Source: Candidatus Mediterraneibacter vanvlietii
GTDB taxonomy: Bacteria > Bacillota > Clostridia > Lachnospirales > Lachnospiraceae
Length of the DNA stretch: 64,000 bases
Assembly (NCBI GenBank): GCA_019113645.1
Contig: DXGZ01000127.1
Coordinates: 1 to 64,000 of the forward strand
Direction: 5' to 3'
Position 1 is the first letter of the stretch, and each line of letters starts with the position of its first letter. This document shows, piece by piece, positions 32,802 to 40,460 of this stretch. The position numbers and the translations under genes are program-made. The notes below the pieces were generated by a model. The model saw nothing but the letters and a program-made list of their open reading frames with translations. It was not told where the DNA came from and did not search any database.

Positions 32802-34707
32802 TCAGAATAAGGTAAAACAGAGACCGGGCGGCGGTCCGGCGGTCACAAAAGGGACGATAAAGACGGCAAAGCGCCTGCTTGCTTATGTAACAAGTACCTA
32901 TAAAGTGCAGTTTATCATCGTACTGTTTTGTATTCTGATGAGTTCTGTGGCATCGATTTCCGTATCCCTGTCACTGAAATTCCTTCTGGATGATTTCATT
33001 ATTCCGCTGATCGGGCAGCAGAACCCGGATTATACGGAGCTTTATATGGCGCTGGCTGTGCTGGGGACGATTTTTCTGCTGGGAGTAATCGCCACATTTA
33101 TATACAGCCGGATGATGGTTGTGATCGGACAGGGAGTTTTAAAACGTGTCCGTGATGAAATGTTTGAACATATGCAGAAGCTGCCGATCCGTTATTTTGA
33201 TCAGAATACGAACGGTTCAATCATGAGTCTTTATACCAATGATACGGATACTCTGCGGCAGATGATCAACCAGTCGATTCCGCAGGTGCTGATGTCTGTG
33301 TTCACAGTGGTTGTAACATTTGTTTCCATGCTTGTGCTGAGCCCGATCCTGACAATTATGGCGGTTCTGATGATTATTGTCATGACAGTCGTGTCAAAAG
33401 TCGTTGCGGGAAACAGCGGCAAGTATTTCATCCGGCAGCAGCTTGATCTTGCGGATATTACTGGTTTTGTAGAAGAGCGGATGAATGGACAGAGAGTTGT
33501 TAAAGTATTCAATCACGAGAAGATATCAGAGCGTGAATTTGACGAGCTGAATGAGAGACTGTTCACCAGCGCTTCACGCGCGCATACGTTTGCCAGCATG
33601 ATGGGACCGATCATCGGAAATCTCGGCAACCTGCAGTTCGTGCTGACAGCGGTATTCGGAGGATTTCTGTCTGTAGCGGGAATCGGAAACATTACGCTTG
33701 GCGTGATGGCTTCCTATCTGCAGTTTACGAAGAGCTTCACTCAGCCGTTTATGCAGATCGCTCAGCAGTTCAACTCAATTATCATGGCGCTTGCAGGTGC
33801 GGAACGTATCTTCAATATGATGGATGAAGAACCGGAAGTGGATGACGGATATGTTACGCTTGTCAATGCGAAACGAAATCCGGACGGAAGCCTGACAGAA
33901 TGTAAAGAGAGGACCGGTCTGTGGGCGTGGAAACATCCGCATAAGGCTGATGGTACAATTACGTATCAGGAGCTGAAAGGCGATGTGAGATTCTACGATA
34001 TGACCTTCGGATATACCCCGGATCATATGGTGCTGCATGATCTGACCCTGTATGCGAAACCGGGACAGAAACTGGCGTTTGTCGGATCAACAGGAGCCGG
34101 AAAAACAACGATTACCAACCTGATCAACCGGTTCTATGATGTGGCTGACGGAAAGATTCGATACGATGACATTAATATCAATAAAATTAAAAAAGCAGAT
34201 CTGCGTCATTCTCTCGGAATTGTACTGCAGGATACACATCTGTTTACAGGCACAATTAAGGAGAATATCCGTTACGGAAAGCTTGACGCAACGGATGAAG
34301 AAATCGTAAATGCAGCGAAACTGGCGCATGCGGACGGATTTATCCGTATGCTTCCGCAGGGTTATGACACCCATCTGAGCGGGGATGGGGAAGAACTTTC
34401 CCAGGGCCAGAGACAGCTTCTGGCTATTGCCAGAGCCGCTATTGCGGATCCGCCGGTTCTGATTCTCGACGAGGCTACCTCATCGATCGATACAAGAACC
34501 GAGCAGATTGTACAGCAGGGAATGGATAATCTGATGAAAGGGCGGACCGTATTTGTCATCGCCCACAGATTGTCAACCATTCGCAACAGCGATGCCATCA
34601 TGGTTCTGGAACACGGAAGAATTATAGAGAGGGGAACGCATGAGGACCTCATCAAGTTAAAGGGAACATACTATCAGTTATATACCGGGAAACTGGAACT
34701 TTCATAA
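32794..34707 (+). CDS. ABC exporter half-transporter, catalytic-site subunit
   Basis: About 637 residues, permease plus ATPase. The second of two adjacent ATGs (32794) has the better distance from GGAGG. Six membrane helices lie within about residues 45-330, and a 50-residue insert (KERTGLWAWKHPHKADGT) precedes the ATPase domain. Walker A is GSTGAGKTT, Walker B ILILDEATS with the catalytic glutamate, but the signature is LSQGQ instead of LSGGQ. Together with the upstream subunit this gives one functional and one degenerate ATP site. Palindrome family 3 follows at once and may also end transcription. Confidence 0.93.
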   Translation: MSDQNKVKQRPGGGPAVTKGTIKTAKRLLAYVTSTYKVQFIIVLFCILMSSVASISVSLSLKFLLDDFIIPLIGQQNPDYTELYMALAVLGTIFLLGVIATFIYSRMMVVIGQGVLKRVRDEMFEHMQKLPIRYFDQNTNGSIMSLYTNDTDTLRQMINQSIPQVLMSVFTVVVTFVSMLVLSPILTIMAVLMIIVMTVVSKVVAGNSGKYFIRQQLDLADITGFVEERMNGQRVVKVFNHEKISEREFDELNERLFTSASRAHTFASMMGPIIGNLGNLQFVLTAVFGGFLSVAGIGNITLGVMASYLQFTKSFTQPFMQIAQQFNSIIMALAGAERIFNMMDEEPEVDDGYVTLVNAKRNPDGSLTECKERTGLWAWKHPHKADGTITYQELKGDVRFYDMTFGYTPDHMVLHDLTLYAKPGQKLAFVGSTGAGKTTITNLINRFYDVADGKIRYDDININKIKKADLRHSLGIVLQDTHLFTGTIKENIRYGKLDATDEEIVNAAKLAHADGFIRMLPQGYDTHLSGDGEELSQGQRQLLAIARAAIADPPVLILDEATSSIDTRTEQIVQQGMDNLMKGRTVFVIAHRLSTIRNSDAIMVLEHGRIIERGTHEDLIKLKGTYYQLYTGKLELS

Positions 34708-34712
34708 TATAG

Positions 34713-35078
34713 TTGGGGACGTAGTGAAATTCAATTTTGCTACGTCCCCAATTGCGTTTAAGGGTGTCCCTTTTTGCACATACCCCTGTCCCTTTTTGCG
34801 CTATAGTTTTGAGCTTAATAGTGAAAAAGATACTATTTTGCGCTGTTTTAGTGGATTTTTAACATGAGAATTTGGGTGATTTGTAATAAAGAATTGTTTG
34901 GAAAACAGTTACTCCGTTAAAAGAAAAGTGCAAAACCGCGAATTTATGCGGATTATGTGAAATGAGAGCAACATCGAAGAAAAAAATTGTCAAAAAGGGA
35001 CAGGGGTATCTGCAGAAAGGGACAGGGGGTAAATCATTTGGGGACGTAGTAAAGTTGAATTTTACTACGTCCCCAAAT
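34713..35078. repeat. Inverted-repeat element family 3 with GGGGACGTAG hairpins
   Basis: Each end is a hairpin: TTGGGGACGTAG/CTACGTCCCCAA (34713-34751) and ATTTGGGGACGTAGTAAA with its complement (35036-35078). Inside each lies a pair of short words, GTCCCTTTTTGC and CCCCTGTCCC on the left, and GGGACAGGGG and AAAGGGACAGG on the right, so the whole 366 bp is also one large inverted repeat. The AT-rich core (about 34800-34980) has no credible ORF. Similar words are known to me from REP-like sequences associated with IS200-type (RAYT) transposases; no transposase is present here. The ends may serve as terminators of the flanking genes. Confidence 0.8.
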
Positions 35079-36283
35079 TATATTTCCAGTTCATCCGCAT
35101 TCGGGATATAAACCTGTGTATACAGAATCACCAGATCGCCCTCCCTCAGAATCATATTTCCATTTGGAATCATGACCCGTTCTTTTCGTTTCACCAGAAC
35201 GATCACAGTATGTCTTGAGATATCCAGTTCCCGGATCCGGTGGCCGATCCATGGATGGTTCTTCTGCAGGGTGATTTCTTTGAGGCGGATGTGCTCTTTG
35301 TCCTGGAAGGACTCCGCGGCAAGGACCAGAACATCTCCGGCGTGCAGAACCAGATTTCCGCGGGGAACAAGGATCTTGTGATTGCGCTGAATGACAGCGA
35401 CAATGACACGCTCAGGCAGGTGGAGCTGGGAGATCTTTTTGTCAGTCCAGGTATCGCGTTCTGTGAGCTGAATTTTAATAAAATGTACATCTTCTTCCTG
35501 TCCGTACTCGCTCATCCGCTTGATCCGGGAATACTGATCTACGAACCCCGCGGAAATAATACCGGTCGGGATGGCGACCATGCCCACGCCGAGGAATGTG
35601 ATAAAGATGCCGAACAGCTTGCCCAGCGGCGTGATGGGATAGATGTCTCCGTATCCGACGGTCAGCAGAGTGGAAGCGGCCCACCAGATCCCTGAAAATG
35701 CATTTTCAAATATGTCAGGCTGCGCATCGTGCTCCAGGCTGTACATGCACAGGCTTGCCGCCAGCATAAGGATCAGAATGATGAACACCGAAGATAAGAG
35801 CTGCTGTTTCTTGCCGCGGATTACATCGGTAATCAGTTTGAACGAATCATAATAAGCGTTGATCCGGAACAGGCGGAATACCCGCATGATCCGGAGCATC
35901 CGGAAAGCGACTGCGCCCGAAGGAAAGAAGATGGGCAGGTAGTAGGGCAGGAAGGACAGCAGGTCCATAATTCCGGTAAAAGAACAGATATATTTCAGCG
36001 CTGCGCGGGGCGGGTTCATCTCAGGATACATATGTCTGGAAGTCCACAGCCTCAGCAGATAGTCAACAAGGAAGGAGGCTACCGTGATCTGTTCGATCAG
36101 AATCAGGGTATCCCCGTATCGTTCCCGGTAAGATTCGTAGGTAAAAAGAATGCTGACTGTAAGGTTGAGAATGATACAGAACATGTATATGGCGTCGTAG
36201 ATGCGTCCGGCGCGGTCGAAACCGGTTCTTACTTCTATGATCTCGTAAACGCGATAACGGAACTGCTCTCTTCTTCTGTTCAT
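35078..36283 (-). CDS. Voltage-gated-type potassium channel with tandem TrkA-C domains
   Basis: A 401-residue membrane protein. Helices S1 to S4 lie at about residues 27-48, 59-80, 96-119 and 124-142; S4 carries arginines at every third place (FRMLRIMRVFRLFRI). The pore has the potassium filter TVGYG at 208-212 between S5 (158-182) and S6 (221-245). Two TrkA-C (RCK C-terminal) domains follow, about 262-325 and 330-400, without a Rossmann RCK_N domain. Potassium flux gated by voltage and by a ligand at the TrkA-C pair is inferred. GGGGGAAG precedes the ATG. It is a single gene convergent with the ABC operon. Confidence 0.9.
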   Translation of the reverse strand: MNRRREQFRYRVYEIIEVRTGFDRAGRIYDAIYMFCIILNLTVSILFTYESYRERYGDTLILIEQITVASFLVDYLLRLWTSRHMYPEMNPPRAALKYICSFTGIMDLLSFLPYYLPIFFPSGAVAFRMLRIMRVFRLFRINAYYDSFKLITDVIRGKKQQLLSSVFIILILMLAASLCMYSLEHDAQPDIFENAFSGIWWAASTLLTVGYGDIYPITPLGKLFGIFITFLGVGMVAIPTGIISAGFVDQYSRIKRMSEYGQEEDVHFIKIQLTERDTWTDKKISQLHLPERVIVAVIQRNHKILVPRGNLVLHAGDVLVLAAESFQDKEHIRLKEITLQKNHPWIGHRIRELDISRHTVIVLVKRKERVMIPNGNMILREGDLVILYTQVYIPNADELEI

Positions 36284-36469
36284 TGCAATGCTTCCCCCTG
36301 CAGGTATTTTCCGTAATGTAACAGCTCAGCTCATGGAACTGTTACCATCATTGTACTATACATTCCCGAATTTATCTATTATAATAAAGCAGAGAAAAAG
36401 ATCACGGCTGCGGTCCGCGTGATATGCGTCAGGAACTGCGGCTGACCACAGAAACGGAGAGAAATACGT

Positions 36470-38008
36470 ATGATAACAGTAAAAGAATACAGAGGACACA
36501 TCCGAAACTGGGAAGAGCTTTGTGAGAGACTGGAGCTCCCCCTTGATTTATCCAGAGAAGAGAGAGAGGAGCGGATTCTGGTCCGTGCTTATGAGACGTG
36601 GGGGCACGAGATGGCGGACCACATGCACGGTATGTTCGCGTTTGCGCTGTGGGACGACGAGGAGAAAGAGCTGTTCTGCCTGCGCGATCAGTTCGGGACA
36701 AAGCCTTTCTATTACTATGAGACAGAGGACGGCGATCTGCTGTACGGCACCACGATCCGGCAGATTATGGAGCAGCCGGGATTTAAAAAGGAGCTGAACG
36801 AGGAGATGCTTCAGCTGTACCTGAGCCTGACCTATGTGCCGGGTGAAGATACATTTTTCAGAGGCGTAAAGAAACTGATGCCGGGCCGCTATCTGACATG
36901 GAAAGACGGACGGCTTAAGATTACACGTTACTGGACGCCGACGTTCCACCCGGATGAGACAAAATCACTGGAAGAGTGGGCGGATGAGATTCACAATACA
37001 TTAAAGGAAATCATGCCGGAGGTTAAGACGCCGGATGAGACTGCCGAGTCTTTCCTGTCAGGCGGTGTGGATTCCTCCTATGTGCTGGCAATGTCAGATG
37101 CGGAAGTGTCAGATTCCTGCGGTTACGAGGAAGAGCGTTTTGACGAGTCGGTTCTGGCGAAACAGACGGCAGATCTGCTGGGCAGAAAGAACAGCAGATG
37201 TCTGACTACACCGGAACAGTATTTCGAGATCGTGCCATATGTGATGTACAATATGGAACTGCCGCTGGGCGACGCGTCTGCAATTGTGTTTGCCATCGCG
37301 TGCCGTGAGACAGCCAAACACACGAAACTGTGCTACTCCGGCGAAGGAGCGGATGAGTTCTTTGGCGGATACAACATGTACCGCAATGCAGAGCGCTACG
37401 GGGAAAATCTGAAGAACTTCTATGTGGGCAATACCAATATCATGAAGGAAGATGAAAAGCAGCGCATCCTGAAGAAATATGATCCTGATGTACTGCCGAT
37501 CGAAGTCGCGCGCGGGATTTATGAGGAGACAGAAGGTCTTGATCCTCTTTCCATTATGTCTGATGTGGATATCCAGATCTGGCTGGAAGGCGATATCTAT
37601 CTGAATGTGGATAAAATGAGCCTGGCAGCGGGGCTCGAGATACGGATGCCGCTGACAGACCGAAGAATCTTTGATATCGCGTCAAGGCTTCCGTCCAGAT
37701 ATAAGGTGAATGAGGAACAGAATAAGGTGGCGTTCCGGACGGCGGCGGCGAAGGTCCTTCCGGAAGAGATTGCTTTCCGTAAGAAGCTGGGCTTCATCGT
37801 GCCGATTCGCATCTGGATGGCGGACGAACGTTACAACGGCGATGTGCGCAGGCTTTTTGCGAGTGATATCGCGGAGAAATTCTTCAAGACAGATGAGATC
37901 CAGGCGATCTTTGACGATTATGTGGGAGGCAATTCGGATAACTGGAGAAAAGTGTGGACAATCTATACCTTCCTTGTATGGTATGAAGAATATTTTGTAA
38001 AAAGATAG
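36470..38008 (+). CDS. AsnB-like asparagine synthetase lacking the glutaminase N-terminus
   Basis: A 512-residue protein. The C-terminal synthetase domain is intact, with the ATP pyrophosphatase loop SFLSGGVDSSYV near residue 195, YSGEGADEFFGGY near 290 and KMSLAAGLEIRMPLTD. The N-terminal class II amidotransferase domain starts late: MITVKEYRGHIRNWEELC aligns with the usual NGEIYNYxEL region, so the first 70 or so residues, including the essential Cys1 nucleophile, are missing. GGAGAGAAA before the ATG and no upstream coding sequence argue for a real short gene, not an assembly artefact. It may use free ammonia, or act on another carboxylate. Confidence 0.82.
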   Translation: MITVKEYRGHIRNWEELCERLELPLDLSREEREERILVRAYETWGHEMADHMHGMFAFALWDDEEKELFCLRDQFGTKPFYYYETEDGDLLYGTTIRQIMEQPGFKKELNEEMLQLYLSLTYVPGEDTFFRGVKKLMPGRYLTWKDGRLKITRYWTPTFHPDETKSLEEWADEIHNTLKEIMPEVKTPDETAESFLSGGVDSSYVLAMSDAEVSDSCGYEEERFDESVLAKQTADLLGRKNSRCLTTPEQYFEIVPYVMYNMELPLGDASAIVFAIACRETAKHTKLCYSGEGADEFFGGYNMYRNAERYGENLKNFYVGNTNIMKEDEKQRILKKYDPDVLPIEVARGIYEETEGLDPLSIMSDVDIQIWLEGDIYLNVDKMSLAAGLEIRMPLTDRRIFDIASRLPSRYKVNEEQNKVAFRTAAAKVLPEEIAFRKKLGFIVPIRIWMADERYNGDVRRLFASDIAEKFFKTDEIQAIFDDYVGGNSDNWRKVWTIYTFLVWYEEYFVKR

Positions 38009-38030
38009 GCGGAACAGTTGAACAGAAGAA

Positions 38031-38089
38031 AAGGGCGCTTTCCCTCTCCCCGGCAGTCAGTGCCGCGGGATGGAAAGGCGCCCTTTTTA
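38031..38089 (+). terminator. Terminator after the AsnB-like gene
   Basis: AAGGGCGCTTTCC pairs with GGAAAGGCGCCCTT, followed by TTTT. Probably bidirectional between the convergent AsnB-like and purC genes. Confidence 0.85.
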
Positions 38090-38125
38090 TATGTCGCAAG
38101 TCCGGTGCTGTGTGTCCGGTGAAAA

Positions 38126-38989
38126 TTACTGAAGTTTTTCGCCTGTCAGCATTTCATATCCCTGAAGGTATTTGTCGATTGTCTTCTGTACGATGTCTTC
38201 CGGAAGTGTCCAGTCATTGTCCGGGTTGGCTTTCAGCCAGTCGCGGGCAAACTGTTTGTCAAATGACGGCTGTCCGTGTCCCGGCTCGTATCCGTCTGCC
38301 GGCCAGAAACGGGAGCTGTCCGGTGTGAGCATCTCGTCTCCGAGAACGATGTTGCCGTTCTCATCCAGACCGAACTCGAATTTTGTATCTGCAATGATGA
38401 TACCGCGTGTCAGCGCGTAGTCAGCGCATTTTTTATAGAGAGCGATGGTGTAGTCGCGGAGTTTGGAGGCATATTCCTCGCCTTTGCCCGGGAATGCTTT
38501 CTCCAGGTGCTCGATGCTCTGCTCATAGGAAATATTCTCATCATGATCACCGATCTCGGCTTTGGTAGAAGGTGTGTAGATCGGCTCAGGCAGTTTGTCG
38601 GACTCTTTCAGCCCTTCCGGCAGTGTGATGCCGCATACTGTGCCGTCTTTCTGGTAGCTTGCCCAGCCGCTTCCTGTGATGTAGCCGCGTACGATACATT
38701 CGATCGGGAGCATCTCAAGTTTCTTGCACATCATACTGTTGCCGTCGAACTGCGGCTGACGGAAGAACTCAGGCATATCATTTACATCTGTTGATATCAT
38801 ATGGTTCGGCAGAATATCCTCAGTCATGTTAAACCAGAATTTGGACATCTGAGTAAGGACAGCGCCTTTCTTTGTGATCTTGTTTTTCAGAATAACGTCG
38901 AAACAGCTGATGCGGTCGGTTGCCACAAGGATCAGGCTGTCGCCATTGTCATAAATCTCACGGACTTTTCCTTCTTTGATTGGTTTCAT
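38126..38989 (-). CDS. purC: SAICAR synthetase
   Basis: PurC joins aspartate to CAIR in purine synthesis. About 287 residues. The ATG at 38989 is 7 bases from GATGAGG; the track's first ATG at 38995 is only one base from it. Family signatures are KPIKEGKVREIYDNGDSLILVATDRISCFDV at the start, CIVRGYITGSGWASYQ, GLKESDKLPEPIYTPSTKAE, and IADTKFEFGLDENG with LTPDSSRFWPAD. It is encoded alone here, away from other purine genes. Confidence 0.96.
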   Translation of the reverse strand: MKPIKEGKVREIYDNGDSLILVATDRISCFDVILKNKITKKGAVLTQMSKFWFNMTEDILPNHMISTDVNDMPEFFRQPQFDGNSMMCKKLEMLPIECIVRGYITGSGWASYQKDGTVCGITLPEGLKESDKLPEPIYTPSTKAEIGDHDENISYEQSIEHLEKAFPGKGEEYASKLRDYTIALYKKCADYALTRGIIIADTKFEFGLDENGNIVLGDEMLTPDSSRFWPADGYEPGHGQPSFDKQFARDWLKANPDNDWTLPEDIVQKTIDKYLQGYEMLTGEKLQ

Positions 38990-39134
38990 CTTCATACCTC
39001 ATCTCTTTCTAAGTATAAGTAGTTCCTATAATAGAATAGGCATAATTGAAAAAAAATACAATAGTTTTTTGGCTGTTCACTTCTATGGATTTCTTATAGA
39101 TATTTATAAATTCCTGCGGAGAAAATAAAGAGTG

Positions 39135-39143
39135 TGATATAAT
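39135..39143 (+). promoter_or_regulatory. Extended -10 promoter of the moeA group
   Basis: TGATATAAT, an extended -10 element 57 bases before the moeA start. No good -35 is present, which fits an extended -10 promoter. No Moco-riboswitch-like fold was recognised in the leader. Confidence 0.6.
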
Positions 39144-39199
39144 AACGGAAACGGTTTGAGAACCTGAAGTGACAGGCGTTGAGTCGGGAGGATGTTTTT

Positions 39200-40450
39200 A
39201 TGGAGCTGCTGCATACGGATACGCTGGAGGAAGCGAGGAGAAAACTGGAAGAACAAAGTCAGGGGCTGGCACCCGGCGTTGTGGAGATCGGGCGTGCGGA
39301 AGCGCTGGGATGTATCTGCGCGGAGGATGTTGTGTCGGAGGAAAATGTACCGCCGTTTCCGCGTTCTACGATGGATGGATACGCCATCAAAGCAGCGGAC
39401 AGCTATGGAACCGGTGAGTCGTCCCCGGGCTATTACCGGGTGATCGGACACGTGCATATTGAAGAAGAAGCGAAGATGACCGTGGAAGCCGGTGAAGCTG
39501 TGCGTGTTCAGACCGGCTCCATGATTCCCCGGGGCACGGACGCTGTGCTTATGAAGGAATACGCGGAAGAATATGTTCCGGGTAAGCTGGCAGGATACCG
39601 GGCGGTGAGCGAGGGAGAAAATATCATCCGCGCCGGGGAGGATATCCGGGCGGGCGGCTGTGTCATTTACCGGGGAAAGAAGATCGGACCTGCGGATATC
39701 GGTGTGATGGCAGCGCTTGGAATTCAGAAGATCCGCGTCTGCCGGGCGCCGATTGTGACTGTGATCTCTACAGGGGATGAACTGGCAGGAGCAGAGGAGA
39801 AGCTGATGGCGGGGAAGATCCGGGATATCAATACGGAGGTGCTGGCGGCGGAAGCGGAAGCCTGCGGGATGGCAGTGCGGAAGACATGCCGGGTTCCGGA
39901 TGACAGGGAAGAGATCAGAAATGCTGTGGAAGAGGCGCTTGACAAAAGCGACGTCATCCTTCTCTCCGGCGGAAGTTCCAAGGGGGAGAAAGATTATACG
40001 AAACAGGTTTTCGAGGAGATATCGCACAATGTGTTTACCCATGGAATTGCCATCAAGCCGGGGAAACCGACTCTGCTTGCTTTTGATCCGGCAAGCGGCA
40101 CGATACTGGCAGGGCTTCCGGGGCATCCCATGGCAGCGGCGCTGATTTTCCGGCTGGTGATCAGGGACTGGTATCTGAAGCGCTGCGGCGCGGCGCGCCC
40201 TCTGCCCTGCCCGGCGGTGATGGCGGAGAATGTGTCCAGCAATCACGGAAGAGTGAGCTGTCTGCCGGTGAAGCTGCGGATGGTTAAAAAAACGGAAGGA
40301 AGCGGCACAGTTACAGTAGAAGCAGTGCCGGTTCACGCAAAATCAGGGAGCATCTTCGCGCTGGCGTCCGCGGACGGATATGTGATGATTGACAGAAACA
40401 GAGAAGGACTGAAAAAGGGAGAACAGGTACTGGTAGAACGACTGGACTGA
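39200..40450 (+). CDS. moeA: Molybdopterin molybdenumtransferase (MoeA), first copy
   Basis: MoeA inserts molybdenum (or tungsten) into adenylylated molybdopterin. The ATG at 39200 sits 8 bases after GGGAGG; the track start at 39179 is a TTG without support. About 416 residues. Visible motifs are FPRSTMDGYAIKAAD near residue 55, QTGSMIPRGTDAVLMKE, the MoCF domain ISTGDELAGAE and VILLSGGSSKGEKDYTKQ, and the LPGHPMAAALIF segment. The C-terminal domain IV ends the protein. It is followed 10 bases later by a second MoeA-type gene; paired MoeA proteins often serve separate metals or steps. Confidence 0.94.
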   Translation: MELLHTDTLEEARRKLEEQSQGLAPGVVEIGRAEALGCICAEDVVSEENVPPFPRSTMDGYAIKAADSYGTGESSPGYYRVIGHVHIEEEAKMTVEAGEAVRVQTGSMIPRGTDAVLMKEYAEEYVPGKLAGYRAVSEGENIIRAGEDIRAGGCVIYRGKKIGPADIGVMAALGIQKIRVCRAPIVTVISTGDELAGAEEKLMAGKIRDINTEVLAAEAEACGMAVRKTCRVPDDREEIRNAVEEALDKSDVILLSGGSSKGEKDYTKQVFEEISHNVFTHGIAIKPGKPTLLAFDPASGTILAGLPGHPMAAALIFRLVIRDWYLKRCGAARPLPCPAVMAENVSSNHGRVSCLPVKLRMVKKTEGSGTVTVEAVPVHAKSGSIFALASADGYVMIDRNREGLKKGEQVLVERLD

Positions 40451-40460
40451 GGTGATGGAG

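Noticed and set aside
36300-36469. Hidden first exon-like or frameshifted N-terminus of the AsnB homologue
   Set aside because: Checked upstream frames for MCG and the missing amidotransferase motifs; only an AT-rich promoter-like region was found.
39003-39199. Possible molybdenum-cofactor riboswitch before moeA
   Set aside because: The leader after the extended -10 is only about 50 bases and shows no complex fold.
39104-40336. 410-residue minus-strand ORF
   Set aside because: Antisense of moeA; low-complexity arginine/histidine-rich translation without recognisable domain.
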